Of a stretch of 64,000 nucleotides of DNA, positions 44,398 through 54,293 are shown one piece after another. The position numbers and the translations under genes were made by a program. Each line of letters begins with the position of its first letter. Positions within the stretch are counted from its first letter, which is position 1. The notes beneath the pieces are model-generated. The model ran no database searches and was not told the DNA's origin. It saw nothing but the letters and a program-made list of their open reading frames with translations. The stretch comes from Pseudovibrio exalbescens (GTDB lineage Bacteria; Pseudomonadota; Alphaproteobacteria; Rhizobiales; Stappiaceae): the NCBI RefSeq assembly GCF_028737195.1, contig NZ_JAQZAJ010000001.1:186001-250000 (forward strand), given 5' to 3'.

Positions 44398-46827
44398 ATG
44401 GCTGACAATGAAACGCGCCACACAGGAGATGCGGAGAAATCTGTCTTCCCGGTGCTCCCTTTGCGCGACATCGTCGTGTTCCCACATATGATCGTGCCGC
44501 TGTTTGTAGGGCGCGAAAAATCCATTCGTGCTCTCGAAGAGGTGATGAGCACTGACAAGCAGATCCTGCTTGCCACTCAGATCAATGCCGCGGACGATGA
44601 TCCAGATGCAGACCAGATCTACAAAGTCGGCACCTTGGCAACGGTCCTCCAGCTTTTGAAGCTGCCAGACAACACCGTGAAGGTGCTTGTTGAGGGCGGC
44701 GCCCGTGCAGAAATCAGCGAGTTTACAGATCGCGAAGACTTGTTCGAAGCTGAAGCTCTGGTTCTTGATGAGAGCGATGAGAGCGAAGTCGAGATTGAAG
44801 CTCTTGGCCGCTCCGTGCTTTCGGAGTTCGAGAACTATGTAAAGCTGAACAAGAAGGTCTCCCCAGAGGTTCTGGGCGCGGTCAACCAGCTGGATGACTA
44901 TTCCAAGCTGGCCGATACGATTGCCTCTCACCTGGCGGTGAAAATCCAGGACAAGCAGGACATCCTTGGGACGGTTTCCGTTTCTGAGCGTCTGGAAAAG
45001 GTTCTGGGCCTGATGGAGAGTGAGATCTCCGTGCTGCAGGTTGAAAAGCGCATCCGTTCACGCGTCAAGCGTCAGATGGAGAAGACCCAGCGCGAGTACT
45101 ATCTGAACGAGCAAATGAAAGCCATTCAGAAAGAACTCGGCGATGGCGAAGATGGTCGTGATGAGCTTGCCGAACTGGAAGAGCGCATCAAGAAGACCAA
45201 GCTCTCCAAGGAAGCCCGTGAAAAGGCTGGCGCAGAGATGAAGAAGCTCAAGCAGATGAGCCCCATGTCTGCTGAAGCGACTGTCGTGCGCAACTATCTG
45301 GACTGGTTGCTGTCCATTCCGTGGGGCAAAAAGTCCAAGATCAAGCACGACCTGAACTTTGCCGAAGAGGTTCTGGATACAGATCACTATGGCCTTGAGA
45401 AGGTCAAGGAGCGTATCGTCGAGTATCTGGCGGTTCAAAAGCGTGCGAACCAGCTGCGCGGTCCTATTCTTTGTCTGGTTGGTCCTCCAGGTGTTGGTAA
45501 GACCTCTCTGGGCAAGTCCATTGCCAAGGCAACCGGCCGTGAGTTCGTTCGCATGTCGCTCGGCGGCGTCCGCGATGAGGCTGAGATCCGTGGTCACCGG
45601 AGAACCTACATTGGCTCAATGCCGGGTAAGGTGATTCAGTCCATGAAAAAGGCTAAGAAGTCCAATCCGCTGTTCTTGCTCGATGAGATCGACAAGATGG
45701 GCATGGATTTCCGTGGCGATCCATCTTCCGCGCTGCTTGAGGTTCTTGATCCAGAACAGAACGGCAGCTTCATGGATCACTACCTCGAAGTTGAGTACGA
45801 TCTTTCTGACGTCATGTTCGTGACGACAGCCAACACGCTCAACATTCCAGGGCCTTTGATGGACCGTATGGAAGTGATCCGCATTGCGGGTTACACGGAA
45901 GATGAGAAGGTGGAAATCATCCATCGTCACCTGCTGCCAAAGGCTCTGAAGAACCACGGCCTGCGGGACGGTGAGTTCTCAATTTCCAACGATGCGCTGC
46001 GCAAGGTGATCCGTCTTTACACCCGTGAAGCTGGTGTGCGTAACCTCGAGCGTGAGATGGCTACTCTGGCTCGTAAGGCGGTGAAGGACATCCTGATGAA
46101 CGACAAGTCGACCATTGAGGTTGATGAGACGCTCGTTGAGGAGTACCTCGGCGTTCCACGCTTCCGCTTCGGCCAAGTTGAAGATGAGGATCAGATCGGT
46201 GTCGTTACCGGACTGGCATGGACCGAAGTGGGCGGTGAGTTGCTGACCATCGAAGGTGTCATGATGCCGGGTAAGGGCAAGATGACCGTTACCGGTAACC
46301 TCAAGGATGTGATGAAGGAGTCCATCTCCGCGGCGGCGTCCTATGTCCGCTCACGGGCAGTAGACTTCGGCATCGAGCCTCCGTTGTTCGATCGTCGCGA
46401 GCTGCACGTTCACGTTCCAGAAGGGGCGACGCCAAAGGACGGTCCGTCCGCAGGTATCGCCATGGCAACAGCGGTGATTTCCGTGATGACCGGCATTGAG
46501 GTGCGCCGCGATGTGGCCATGACCGGTGAGATCACGCTGCGTGGTCGGGTGCTGCCAATTGGTGGTCTGAAGGAAAAACTGCTTGCTGCGCTGCGTGGTG
46601 GCATCAAGAAAGTTTTGATCCCGCAGGACAACGCCAAGGATCTTGCAGACATTCCAGACAACGTGAAAAACGAGCTGGAGATCATCCCGGTTTCTCGTAT
46701 GGGTGAGGTTCTCAAGCACGCTTTGGTTCGTATGCCAGAGCCGATTGAGTGGACCGAAGCAGACGAGAAGAAGAACGCGGAACCCGTCGTTTCTGAAGAT
46801 GATAAGACTGGCATCGTGGCTCATTAA
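44398..46827 (+). CDS. lon: ATP-dependent Lon protease
   Basis: 809 residues. The N-terminal substrate domain begins [19 protein letters not shown]. The AAA+ module has Walker A GPPGVGKT (about residue 361) and FLLDEIDKM. The protease has the Ser-Lys dyad S684 ([12 protein letters not shown]) and K725 (PIGGLKEKL). ATG 44398 lies six bases after AAAGGA; a second ATG (44383) is upstream without one. Lon degrades misfolded and regulatory proteins. The gene is followed by two tandem terminators. Confidence 0.98.
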   Translation: MADNETRHTGDAEKSVFPVLPLRDIVVFPHMIVPLFVGREKSIRALEEVMSTDKQILLATQINAADDDPDADQIYKVGTLATVLQLLKLPDNTVKVLVEGGARAEISEFTDREDLFEAEALVLDESDESEVEIEALGRSVLSEFENYVKLNKKVSPEVLGAVNQLDDYSKLADTIASHLAVKIQDKQDILGTVSVSERLEKVLGLMESEISVLQVEKRIRSRVKRQMEKTQREYYLNEQMKAIQKELGDGEDGRDELAELEERIKKTKLSKEAREKAGAEMKKLKQMSPMSAEATVVRNYLDWLLSIPWGKKSKIKHDLNFAEEVLDTDHYGLEKVKERIVEYLAVQKRANQLRGPILCLVGPPGVGKTSLGKSIAKATGREFVRMSLGGVRDEAEIRGHRRTYIGSMPGKVIQSMKKAKKSNPLFLLDEIDKMGMDFRGDPSSALLEVLDPEQNGSFMDHYLEVEYDLSDVMFVTTANTLNIPGPLMDRMEVIRIAGYTEDEKVEIIHRHLLPKALKNHGLRDGEFSISNDALRKVIRLYTREAGVRNLEREMATLARKAVKDILMNDKSTIEVDETLVEEYLGVPRFRFGQVEDEDQIGVVTGLAWTEVGGELLTIEGVMMPGKGKMTVTGNLKDVMKESISAAASYVRSRAVDFGIEPPLFDRRELHVHVPEGATPKDGPSAGIAMATAVISVMTGIEVRRDVAMTGEITLRGRVLPIGGLKEKLLAALRGGIKKVLIPQDNAKDLADIPDNVKNELEIIPVSRMGEVLKHALVRMPEPIEWTEADEKKNAEPVVSEDDKTGIVAH

Positions 46828-46853
46828 TGTGAGTTGAGGCCGTTTAAACGTAG

Positions 46854-46920
46854 ACCCCGGGCTTTGCCCGGGGTTTTTTTCGTTGAAACACACCCCAAAA
46901 CCGCAGTTTTCTGCGGTTTT
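46854..46920 (+). terminator. Tandem terminators after lon
   Basis: The first hairpin is ACCCCGGGC (46854-46862) / GCCCGGGGT (46866-46874) with six Ts. The second is AAAACCGCAG (46897-46906) / CTGCGGTTTT (46911-46920). Two strong stops in a row isolate hup from lon. Confidence 0.93.
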
Positions 46921-47012
46921 CTTCTTGATTTGCTGGTCAAATGCCGTGAATGTCCGGTCAAGGAGTGCAATACGAATCTGGCATTCCAGGTGAATTTTGG
47001 AAAGGAACAGTC

Positions 47013-47288
47013 ATGAACAAGAATGATCTGATCGGCGCCGTTGCTGAAAAAACCGGCCTGACAAAAGCGCAGGCAGGTGAAGCCATTGAAGCTGCTTTCG
47101 AAGCAATTACCGATACTCTGAAGGGCGGCGACGAAGTTCGGATCATCGGCTTCGGCAACTTCTCTGTTTCTGAGCGTGCAGCAACTGAAGGCCGTAATCC
47201 TCGCACCGGCGAGACCATCCAGATTCCAGCTTCCAAGACTCCTAAGTTCAAGGCTGGTAAGGGTCTGAAGGACGCCGTAAACGCTTAA
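47013..47288 (+). CDS. hup: DNA-binding protein HU
   Basis: 91 residues. HU bends and compacts DNA. NKNDLIGAVAEKTGLTKAQ starts the fold, GFGNFSVSERAATEGRNPRTGETIQIP is the DNA-binding arm, and KFKAGKGLKDAVNA ends it. AAAGGA precedes ATG 47013 by seven bases; the frame is open further upstream (46950), but the extension has no ribosome site. It follows lon in the usual order and ends at a terminator. Confidence 0.97.
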   Translation: MNKNDLIGAVAEKTGLTKAQAGEAIEAAFEAITDTLKGGDEVRIIGFGNFSVSERAATEGRNPRTGETIQIPASKTPKFKAGKGLKDAVNA

Positions 47289-47310
47289 TCCTCGCGTTTT
47301 CGAGCTTTTA

Positions 47311-47346
47311 AAAACCCTGTCCGCTATGGTGGGCAGGGTTTTTTGT
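47311..47346 (+). terminator. Terminator after hup
   Basis: AAAACCCTG (47311-47319) / CAGGGTTTT (47334-47342) followed by TT and GTTT. Confidence 0.9.
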
Positions 47347-47459
47347 TTGCCCTGTTGAAATTCTTTGGCGGGAATATCTTATATATTTCAATGCTGTGGA
47401 TGAATGGCGGCTAACGATGGTTTTGCACAGGAAGGGGAGTGGTAAATTCGTTTTTGGTC

Positions 47460-47488
47460 TTGCCAAGCCGAAGCAGGTTGGATACATA
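47460..47488 (+). promoter_or_regulatory. Putative tRNA-Val promoter
   Basis: TTGCCA (47460-47465), 17 bases, TACATA (47483-47488). It is 38 bases before the tRNA. Confidence 0.55.
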
Positions 47489-47526
47489 CCGCTCCATCGA
47501 CGACGCGCCGAGCGGCGCAGCGGAGA

Positions 47527-47602
<76 letters not shown>

Positions 47603-47611
47603 TTCATTTGG

Positions 47612-47643
47612 AACCGGAAGCCATGCGGCTCTCCGGTTTTTTT
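47612..47643 (+). terminator. Terminator after tRNA-Val
   Basis: AACCGGA (47612-47618) / TCCGGTT (47632-47638) with an inner GCC/GGC pair, followed by five Ts. Confidence 0.88.
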
Positions 47644-47833
47644 GTGTCTTATCCCTTTTGCGGGATGGGCAGGCAACTTTCCCCTTGGTTATCTTTGTCG
47701 GATGCCGCTCTTCTTGTGGCCGAGTTAAATCGGTTAGAAGCGGGCTGCGGTTGACGCGCCGGTGCGCAATCCTTTGAGGTGTGCGGCCGGTTAAGAACAA
47801 TGACGAGGTCACGCCAAGGAGGAGGGGCTGTCC

Positions 47834-48328
47834 ATGTCAGGCCAAAACGCCAGTCTACGCGATTCCGAAAACAGAGTTGTGCCGCCGGTTACCATGTCGG
47901 TAGTCGGAACGGTTTTGTTGGCAGGTATCGCTGCCGTAACCATCTGGGAGATTTGGGCGCGGTTCATTACGCCCATGCTCATTGGTGGTCCCTTGCAGAC
48001 TGAGACGCTGATCCAGTCGGTTTTCCATTTCAACGATTTCTTTATCGCTGAAGCCATCCATCTGATATCTGGAATATTACTTTATCCGATTGGCTATCTA
48101 TTCATCGTGCGCCCAATCTGGAAAAAGGTAGCACCGTCTTTGCCATGGTGGTTTGTCGGCTTGGGCTACGGTGTGGTGCTCTGGATCTTTGCGCTTTATG
48201 TGATGGCGCATCTGGTTGGAGGGCTGCCAGCGTTCCTGAACTTCATTCCGCTCACATGGGCCTCGTTGGTGGGGCACATGCTGTTTGGCTTCGTAACGGC
48301 TCTTGTGGCGCTCCTGAGAAGGTCTTAG
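47834..48328 (+). CDS. Four-helix membrane protein of unknown function
   Basis: 164 residues. Hydrophobic segments: about residues 19-45 (PVTMSVVGTVLLAGIAAVTI), 73-93 (IAEAIHLISGILLYPIGYLF), 105-125 (WWFVGLGYGVVLWIFALYVM) and 140-160. Conserved-looking His residues (FHFNDFF, AIHLIS, VMAHLVGG, LVGHMLFG) sit in or near the helices, which could bind a metal or heme, though I cannot name the family. AAGGAGGAGGGG precedes ATG 47834 by about nine bases. It is transcribed alone between a tRNA and a strong terminator. Confidence 0.75.
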   Translation: MSGQNASLRDSENRVVPPVTMSVVGTVLLAGIAAVTIWEIWARFITPMLIGGPLQTETLIQSVFHFNDFFIAEAIHLISGILLYPIGYLFIVRPIWKKVAPSLPWWFVGLGYGVVLWIFALYVMAHLVGGLPAFLNFIPLTWASLVGHMLFGFVTALVALLRRS

Positions 48329-48366
48329 CGCATCCTAGAGCCCAGTCCCCCCGAGTTGGGGGACAA

Positions 48367-48405
48367 AAAAGCCGGAGGTTGGGAGGCCTCCGGCTTTTCT
48401 TTTTG
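48367..48405 (+). terminator. Bidirectional terminator after the membrane-protein gene
   Basis: AAAAGCCGGAGG (48367-48378) / CCTCCGGCTTTT (48387-48398), then CTTTTT. A GTCCCCC/GGGGGAC hairpin (about 48345-48364) sits just upstream. It serves the convergent minus gene too. Confidence 0.93.
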
Positions 48406-48431
48406 GGTCTTTGCTAATCGGCTGGCGGAAT

Positions 48432-49463
48432 TCAGAATTTCAATTCTGTCGGCACCGCGTTCGTTTCCTCAAAAATTCCCGCTCCTGATTCTTGTTCATG
48501 CAGAATCGGTGCGCTGTCGTACAGAAGAATCTGTGTGCGGGTCACAATTGGGTCGCCCGACAGCTCGATCCCTGCATAGTCAGCACAGGCCTGTGCAGCT
48601 GCGCCAAGAACGTTAGGATCTGTCGGCGCGTTGGAAACCGGTGCGACCACCGACAACATGGGTGTTTCCAGTTTGGCCTGGCAAGGCGTGCTTGATGAGA
48701 GAGACATGGTCTCTTCGTCAATCAGGGTAGGGTATGTATCTCGCATACGATTGACGAGTGCTTCCCGCGGCACCTCGGTTTTGAAGTTCAAATCGCGGTA
48801 GATCATATAGATGGTGTCGTTGACCGTCGCGACTTCGATGGCATCAACCATGGTGTCCAGGTCAGCTGAACACCGCACGTAGGTCTGGTCTCCTTCGCAA
48901 GTCTGGTAGCCTTCGCTCTCCAAAAACGCGATTACATTTTCTTCGCGCAGGCCCGGCGTTAGTCCGTGAATGGCAGGTGGTGCGGTTTGCAGGGCGCCTG
49001 CGCGCGTTGTGTCCTTCTCATCTGACGGCAGGTCTGATTTGCCGACAGGAATGGAGCTGGTGCTCTCTGCATTGTTGGTTGGTGTCGTCAGCTGATAAAG
49101 GAGGGCAAGTTCCTCATCGTTCAGCGTGCCGGTTGCCGGGAAGCCTTTATCTGTTTGAAAGGCGTTGATGGCGCCCCGCGTCTTTCGTCCCACAATGCCA
49201 TCTGGTGTGCCTGCGTTATAGCCGAGAACGTTCAAGCGGTTTTGAATGTCTCGGTTTTGCTCCCGCTGCGGGTTGCTCGCCTGTGGGATGGATTGCGGCG
49301 GAGCGGATGGCTTGCGGGTTACCTTATCGTAGATTGTTTTGCCGATCGCGCCCACGCCAACGCCGACCAGAAAATCACCAGCTCCCGCCAGTGCCGTAGA
49401 TGCGGAAAGTGTCAGGCCCAGAGCCATGGCCACCGCTCCGGATACCTTTGTTCCTGTTCTCAT
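48432..49463 (-). CDS. Peptidoglycan-binding-domain secreted protein
   Basis: 343 residues. A signal peptide (MRTGTKVSGAVAMALGLTLS..., cleavage near TALAG) is followed by a small hydrophobic Gly-rich segment and a PF01471-like peptidoglycan-binding domain (about residues 60-120: NRDIQNRLNVLGYNAGTPDGIVGRKTRGAINAFQ). The remaining 200 residues, with four or five Cys, match no domain I recognise. GAGGTGAGG precedes ATG 49463. The frame is open to 49814, but the upstream part crosses the region before the tRNAs and lacks a ribosome site. It likely functions at the cell wall. Confidence 0.82.
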   Translation of the reverse strand: MRTGTKVSGAVAMALGLTLSASTALAGAGDFLVGVGVGAIGKTIYDKVTRKPSAPPQSIPQASNPQREQNRDIQNRLNVLGYNAGTPDGIVGRKTRGAINAFQTDKGFPATGTLNDEELALLYQLTTPTNNAESTSSIPVGKSDLPSDEKDTTRAGALQTAPPAIHGLTPGLREENVIAFLESEGYQTCEGDQTYVRCSADLDTMVDAIEVATVNDTIYMIYRDLNFKTEVPREALVNRMRDTYPTLIDEETMSLSSSTPCQAKLETPMLSVVAPVSNAPTDPNVLGAAAQACADYAGIELSGDPIVTRTQILLYDSAPILHEQESGAGIFEETNAVPTELKF

Positions 49464-49828
49464 CTGTGCCTCACCTCGAAACTCAAATGGCCGGATGAAA
49501 GCTGTTCCGGCGCCCCTCTTGTGAATGGCCACTATTATATTACGGGTACACTGGAAAGTCTCAGGGCAGGGGTGGATTCTCGTCCGCCCGCGGCCTTGAT
49601 CAAATTTGTGTTTTGCCAGTTTTCCAGCAGGGCATTGAGTATAAACAGCTAATTCGTTTTTTTTGACGGGTGTTTTTCCACATGGACACGCCATGGGAGA
49701 GGTGATTTGCACAGAGAAATGACGATTATGAGAAAAATCTGAGAAACGGCATTTGAGGGCGCTTGACTTGTGGCCGTGCACGCCGTACATCAGCGCCACC
49801 TCAGGACAACACAACGTCTTCGAACGAA
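49464..49828. other. Region between the peptidoglycan-binding gene and the tRNA-Asp cluster
   Basis: 365 bases: promoter of the minus gene on the left, tRNA-Asp promoter on the right (49763-49791). No other gene seen. Confidence 0.5.
49763..49791 (+). promoter_or_regulatory. Putative promoter of the tRNA-Asp cluster
   Basis: TTGACT (49763-49768), 17 bases, TACATC (49786-49791). The first tRNA starts 37 bases after the -10. Confidence 0.6.
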
Positions 49829-49905
49829 GCGGGTGTAGCTCAGTTGGTTAGAGTGCCGGCCTGTCACGCCGGAGGTCGCGGGTTCGAGCCCCGTCACTCG
49901 CGCCA
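49829..49905 (+). tRNA. tRNA-Asp (GUC), copy 1, CCA encoded
   Basis: Acceptor GCGGGTG / CACTCGC, discriminator G, CCA. Anticodon stem CCGGC/GCCGG with GTC at 49863-49865. 77 bases; identical to the next two copies. Confidence 0.97.
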
Positions 49906-49946
49906 TTCTTTCTAGGGTGTTGTGAGCTTGAGAAACATATCTGAGA

Positions 49947-50023
49947 GCGGGTGTAGCTCAGTTGGTTAGAGTGCCGGCCTGTCACGCCGGAGGTCGCGGG
50001 TTCGAGCCCCGTCACTCGCGCCA
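49947..50023 (+). tRNA. tRNA-Asp (GUC), copy 2
   Basis: Identical in all 77 bases to copy 1. The 41-base spacer before it has a different sequence from the next spacer. Confidence 0.97.
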
Positions 50024-50066
50024 CTCCTTCATAGGGGAGGCGTCTCAGATAGAAAAAATGAAATGG

Positions 50067-50143
50067 GCGGGTGTAGCTCAGTTGGTTAGAGTGCCGGCCT
50101 GTCACGCCGGAGGTCGCGGGTTCGAGCCCCGTCACTCGCGCCA
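50067..50143 (+). tRNA. tRNA-Asp (GUC), copy 3
   Basis: Identical in all 77 bases to copies 1 and 2. A 43-base spacer separates it from copy 2, and a strong terminator follows. Confidence 0.97.
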
Positions 50144-50156
50144 CTCATTTCATCGG

Positions 50157-50198
50157 AAAAAGCGCGGTCAGCTTAAAACAGCTGCCGCGCTTTTCGCG
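50157..50198 (+). terminator. Terminator of the tRNA-Asp cluster
   Basis: AAAAGCGCGG (50158-50167) / CCGCGCTTTT (50185-50194), with an inner CAGCT/AGCTG stem. Confidence 0.9.
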
Positions 50199-50680
50199 TT
50201 TTACTGGCTGTACTCATGCATTCCTCCAATACAGCGCGCTCGAAATATTTTATCGATACGAGTTTATACCTTACTTAGCGGCAGTATGAGTAAGTTTACT
50301 CATTACTGGAATCTGAACGCATGTTTGAGTCTATTGAATTGAGGGATTCAACCGCTGGGGGAAAACTTTATTTAGCAAGCCACTAATAACATGAATAAAA
50401 AACTCATGTATTTTCAAATCCCTGAATTGAGCCATTTTTGGCCATTGTTTGGTAACTGGTCAGTAGATGTAAGTCTTCTATATATGGGTGTATACTGATT
50501 TACTCCTTCTGGGGGTCTTGCGCTCTTGGAGGGGCTAAGTTAATCGTGCGTGCAATGCATAGCGGTCTGGTCTGCACCTTGGGTCGGGCACCTCCAACTT
50601 ACGCGTGTTGACTTTCATTGCTTTTGCACAAATTAGCTTTTGGGCTTCGATAGCCCCATGCGCAGGGATGCAAACGAAAG
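50199..50680. other. Region upstream of the nuo operon
   Basis: About 480 bases of AT-richer sequence containing the nuo promoter and leader. TTGACT at 50608-50613 is a possible -35, but its 17-base-spaced partner AATTAG is weak. No ORF or RNA gene recognised. Confidence 0.45.
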
Positions 50681-51046
50681 ATGGAAGAGCTCCTAAGGGA
50701 CTATGTCCCAATCGTGGTCTTTATCGGTGTGGCTCTGGTCATTGGTCTGGCGTTGCTGATTGCACCGTTTGTACTGGCTTACAAAAGCCCCGATTCAGAA
50801 AAACTCTCAGCTTATGAGTGCGGCTTCAATGCGTTCGACGACGCGCGCATGAAGTTCGACATTCGCTTCTACCTTGTCTCCATCTTGTTCATCATCTTCG
50901 ATTTGGAAGTTGCTTTCCTCTTTCCGTGGGCCGTTTCTTTCGGCGATCTCGGCTGGTTCGGCTTCTCGTCAATGATGATCTTTCTTGCCGTGCTTACGGT
51001 CGGCTTTGTTTATGAATGGAAGAAAGGGGCACTGGAATGGGATTAA
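50681..51046 (+). CDS. nuoA: NADH-quinone oxidoreductase subunit A
   Basis: 121 residues, three membrane helices. NuoA is part of the proton-pumping arm of Complex I at the junction with the hydrophilic arm. The conserved [36 protein letters not shown] segment, with the conserved Cys and Asp/Glu residues, is present. ATG 50681 is preceded by ACGAAAG. It begins the operon; its last 10 bases overlap nuoB. Confidence 0.97.
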   Translation: MEELLRDYVPIVVFIGVALVIGLALLIAPFVLAYKSPDSEKLSAYECGFNAFDDARMKFDIRFYLVSILFIIFDLEVAFLFPWAVSFGDLGWFGFSSMMIFLAVLTVGFVYEWKKGALEWD

Positions 51047-51621
51047 ATCCTGACGGAGCCCGTCCAATGGTTGCTCAGCAGCCAAAGGGCATTCTGGATC
51101 CGAATACCGGCAAGCCTGTTGGTGGTGACGATCCGTATGTCATGGACATCAACAGTGAGCTTTCAGACAAGGGCTTTCTGGTCACCTCATCAGAAAGCTT
51201 GATCCAGTGGGCGCGCACCGGCTCCCTCATGTGGATGACCTTTGGTCTGGCATGCTGCGCCGTTGAAATGATGCAGATGTCCATGCCGCGTTATGATGGT
51301 GAGCGGTTCGGCTTTGCGCCACGTGGTTCTCCTCGGCAGTCTGATGTCATGATTGTCGCAGGCACCCTTACAAATAAGATGGCTCCGGCGCTACGCAAGG
51401 TCTACGACCAGATGCCTGAGCCGCGCTATGTGATCTCCATGGGTTCCTGCGCAAACGGCGGTGGCTACTACCACTACTCTTATTCAGTGGTTCGCGGCTG
51501 TGATCGTGTCGTGCCCGTAGACATTTACGTGCCAGGTTGTCCTCCAACTGCGGAAGCGCTGCTTTACGGTGTGCTGCTTCTTCAGAAAAAGATCCGCCGC
51601 ACAGGCACAATCGAAAGATAA
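51037..51621 (+). CDS. nuoB: NADH-quinone oxidoreductase subunit B
   Basis: 194 residues. It holds the N2 4Fe-4S cluster, the last electron donor to quinone. Cys ligands are in [10 protein letters not shown] (the tandem Cys pair), GSCANGGG and [14 protein letters not shown] 51037 after AAGGGG is preferred over an earlier ATG at 51016. Overlap with nuoA suggests translational coupling. Confidence 0.98.
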   Translation: MGLNPDGARPMVAQQPKGILDPNTGKPVGGDDPYVMDINSELSDKGFLVTSSESLIQWARTGSLMWMTFGLACCAVEMMQMSMPRYDGERFGFAPRGSPRQSDVMIVAGTLTNKMAPALRKVYDQMPEPRYVISMGSCANGGGYYHYSYSVVRGCDRVVPVDIYVPGCPPTAEALLYGVLLLQKKIRRTGTIER

Positions 51622-51679
51622 AAGTAGGCGCGGGAAGCCGCGCCTTTCCCCCGAAGGTCCAACGGACAGGAAAAGGTTC

Positions 51680-52282
51680 ATGGACGAGACGCTCACAGAA
51701 CTGGGTGACTATATCGAGGCCAAGCTGCTGGATGAAGTCAGTAGCTGGTCAGTGACTTATGGCGAGCTCACAGTTGTGGTGCCCGCAGAGCGCATCGTGA
51801 AGGTGTTGCGTTTTCTGCGTGATGACGCCCGCTGTGGCTTTATTGCCCTTGTCGACATTTGTGGTGTGGACTGGCCAGCCCGCGAGAAGCGGTTTGATGT
51901 GGTCTATCACCTTCTTTCTCCGCGCCAGAACCAGCGCATTCGCGTAAAGGTTGCTGCTGCAGAGGGCGAGTTGGTGCCTTCTGCTACCGCAATCTATCCC
52001 GGAGCTGATTGGTTCGAGCGCGAAGCCTACGACATGTACGGCATTCTGTTTTCTGGCCATCCTGATCTGCGCCGTCTTCTGACGGACTACGGCTTTGATG
52101 GTCACCCTCTGCGCAAGGACTTTCCGCTGACTGGCTATGTGGAAGTTCGCTATGACGATGAGCGCAAGCGCGTCGTTTATGAGCCTGTGCAGTTGAACCA
52201 GGAATTCCGCAATTTTGATTTCCTTTCACCGTGGGAGGGCACCGATTACGTGCTTCCTGGCGATGAAAAAGCATCGAACTGA
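51680..52282 (+). CDS. nuoC: NADH-quinone oxidoreductase subunit C
   Basis: 200 residues. The 30-kDa subunit of the peripheral arm, with [50 protein letters not shown]. The ATG at 51680 follows AGGAAAAGG. It is a separate protein, not fused to NuoD as in E. coli; 58 bases separate it from nuoB and 11 from nuoD. Confidence 0.97.
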   Translation: MDETLTELGDYIEAKLLDEVSSWSVTYGELTVVVPAERIVKVLRFLRDDARCGFIALVDICGVDWPAREKRFDVVYHLLSPRQNQRIRVKVAAAEGELVPSATAIYPGADWFEREAYDMYGILFSGHPDLRRLLTDYGFDGHPLRKDFPLTGYVEVRYDDERKRVVYEPVQLNQEFRNFDFLSPWEGTDYVLPGDEKASN

Positions 52283-52293
52283 GGCGAGTACTG

Positions 52294-53484
52294 ATGGCTG
52301 AGGCTCAGGTCCGCAATTTTAATATCAACTTTGGTCCGCAGCACCCTGCGGCTCACGGTGTGCTTCGTCTCGTTCTTGAACTGGATGGGGAAGTGGTGAC
52401 TCGTGTTGATCCGCATATCGGATTGTTGCACCGGGGCACCGAAAAACTCATCGAGCACAAGACTTACCTTCAGGCTGTGCCGTATTTCGACCGCCTTGAT
52501 TACGTGGCGCCGATGAATCAGGAGCATGCATTTGCTCTTGCCGTTGAGCGCATGTTGGGCATTGAAGTGCCGCGCCGTGGTCAGCTGATCCGCGTTCTCT
52601 ACTCAGAGATCGGCCGTTTGCTCTCTCACCTTCTGAACGTGACCACACAGGCCATGGACGTTGGTGCGCTGACGCCGCCGCTTTGGGGCTTTGAGCCACG
52701 TGAAGAGCTGATGGCGTTTTATGAGCGCGCCTGTGGTGCTCGTATGCACGCAGCCTATGTTCGTCCAGGTGGCGTGCATCAGGACCTTCCGCAGGATCTG
52801 GTGGATGATATCTGGGAATGGTGCGATCCGTTCCTTCAGACCCTTGATGACATCGAGGGGCTGCTCACAGACAACCGCATTTTCAAGCAGCGTAACGTTG
52901 ATATTGGCGTTGTGTCGCTGGAAGACTGTTGGGCTTGGGGCTTTTCCGGCGTGATGGTTCGCGGCTCGGGTGCAAAGTGGGATCTGCGCAAGGCGCAACC
53001 CTATGAGTGCTATGAGGAAATGGAATTCGACATCGCCATCGGCAAAAACGGTGACTGTTATGACCGTTACCTGATCCGCATGTTCGAAATGCGCCAGTCG
53101 ATCCGCATCATGAAGCAGTGCCTTGAGCGCCTGAACATGGATAGCGGCCGCGGGCCGATTTCCTCTACGGATGGCAAGATCGTGCCGCCGAAGCGTGGTG
53201 AAATGAAACGCTCGATGGAAGCGCTCATCCACCACTTCAAACTCTACACTGAAGGCTACCATGTGCCGGAAGGCGAGATTTATGCCGCTGTTGAAGCGCC
53301 AAAGGGCGAATTCGGCGTCTATCTCGTGTCTGACGGCACCAACAAGCCTTACCGCTGCAAGATTAAGGCGCCAGGTTATGCGCACTTGCAGGCCATGGAC
53401 TTTATGTGCCGCGGGCACATGCTGGCCGACGTTTCCGCCGTGCTGGGGTCCCTTGATATCGTATTCGGGGAGATTGACCGATAA
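52294..53484 (+). CDS. nuoD: NADH-quinone oxidoreductase subunit D
   Basis: 396 residues. The 49-kDa subunit forms the quinone-binding pocket with NuoB. Signatures: [38 protein letters not shown], and [28 protein letters not shown] at the end. Its stop codon overlaps the nuoE start by one base (TAATG). Confidence 0.98.
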   Translation: MAEAQVRNFNINFGPQHPAAHGVLRLVLELDGEVVTRVDPHIGLLHRGTEKLIEHKTYLQAVPYFDRLDYVAPMNQEHAFALAVERMLGIEVPRRGQLIRVLYSEIGRLLSHLLNVTTQAMDVGALTPPLWGFEPREELMAFYERACGARMHAAYVRPGGVHQDLPQDLVDDIWEWCDPFLQTLDDIEGLLTDNRIFKQRNVDIGVVSLEDCWAWGFSGVMVRGSGAKWDLRKAQPYECYEEMEFDIAIGKNGDCYDRYLIRMFEMRQSIRIMKQCLERLNMDSGRGPISSTDGKIVPPKRGEMKRSMEALIHHFKLYTEGYHVPEGEIYAAVEAPKGEFGVYLVSDGTNKPYRCKIKAPGYAHLQAMDFMCRGHMLADVSAVLGSLDIVFGEIDR

Positions 53485-54290
53485 TGTCAGTGCGTCGTCT
53501 TCATCATGAGCAGCCAGAGAGCTTTGAGTTCACACCTGAAAACCTTGCATGGGCCAAGAAGGTGATTGAACGCTACCCGGAAGGGCGTCAGGCGTCTGCT
53601 GTCATTCCAATCTTGTGGCGTGCGCAAGAGCAGAACGAGGGCTGGGTCAGCGAGCCGGCAATCCGCGCGGTTGCTGAACTGCTGGATATGCCGAACATTC
53701 GCGTTCTGGAAGTTGCAACGTTCTACACCATGTTTCAGCTTCAGCCGGTGGGCAAGAAGGCTCACATTCAGGTGTGTGGCACCACGCCATGTCAGCTGCG
53801 CGGAGCCGAGGGCCTGATCAAGGTCTGCAAGAGCAAGATTGCCAGCAAGGCACACGAGCTTTCAGAGGACGGTAACTTCTCTTGGGAAGAGGTCGAGTGT
53901 CTGGGCGCATGTTCCAACGCGCCAATGGTTCAGATCTTCAAGGATACTTACGAAGATCTGACCGAAGAGACTTTCACGCAACTCATTGATGACATCGCGG
54001 CGGGCAAGCCGGTTGTGCCAGGTCCTCAGAACGAGCGTCGTTTTGCAGCTCCGGAAGGCGGCCCAACAACGCTGTCAGAAATCGAAGATGAGACCCTTGG
54101 CGGAGATCCGCAGCCACAGATCGTTGATGGCTCCGTGAACGCCACCGAGGATTATGCTGGTCTTCACATCAACAAGGGTGGCAAGGGCTACACTGGCGTT
54201 CCGCGTCCAGCGCAGGAAGGCGTGGATGTGGCCAAGAAGGCCTTTGAAGCACAGCAAATGGCCAAGCTGGCCGAACAGGGCGAGGGATAA
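53484..54290 (+). CDS. nuoE: NADH-quinone oxidoreductase subunit E
   Basis: 268 residues. 24-kDa subunit with a 2Fe-2S cluster: Cys in [10 protein letters not shown] and [10 protein letters not shown]. The thioredoxin-like core occupies about residues 20-170. The tail of about 90 residues ([22 protein letters not shown] and onward) is a Glu/Pro-rich extension common in alphaproteobacteria and absent from E. coli. It starts on the nuoD stop and ends 3 bases before nuoF. Confidence 0.97.
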   Translation: MSVRRLHHEQPESFEFTPENLAWAKKVIERYPEGRQASAVIPILWRAQEQNEGWVSEPAIRAVAELLDMPNIRVLEVATFYTMFQLQPVGKKAHIQVCGTTPCQLRGAEGLIKVCKSKIASKAHELSEDGNFSWEEVECLGACSNAPMVQIFKDTYEDLTEETFTQLIDDIAAGKPVVPGPQNERRFAAPEGGPTTLSEIEDETLGGDPQPQIVDGSVNATEDYAGLHINKGGKGYTGVPRPAQEGVDVAKKAFEAQQMAKLAEQGEG

Positions 54291-54293
54291 GGG

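Noticed and set aside
49848-50144. Frames spanning the tRNA-Asp array with repeated RVTGLEPATSGVTGR
   Set aside because: The peptide repeats simply translate the three identical tRNA genes; this is a well-known false ORF family.
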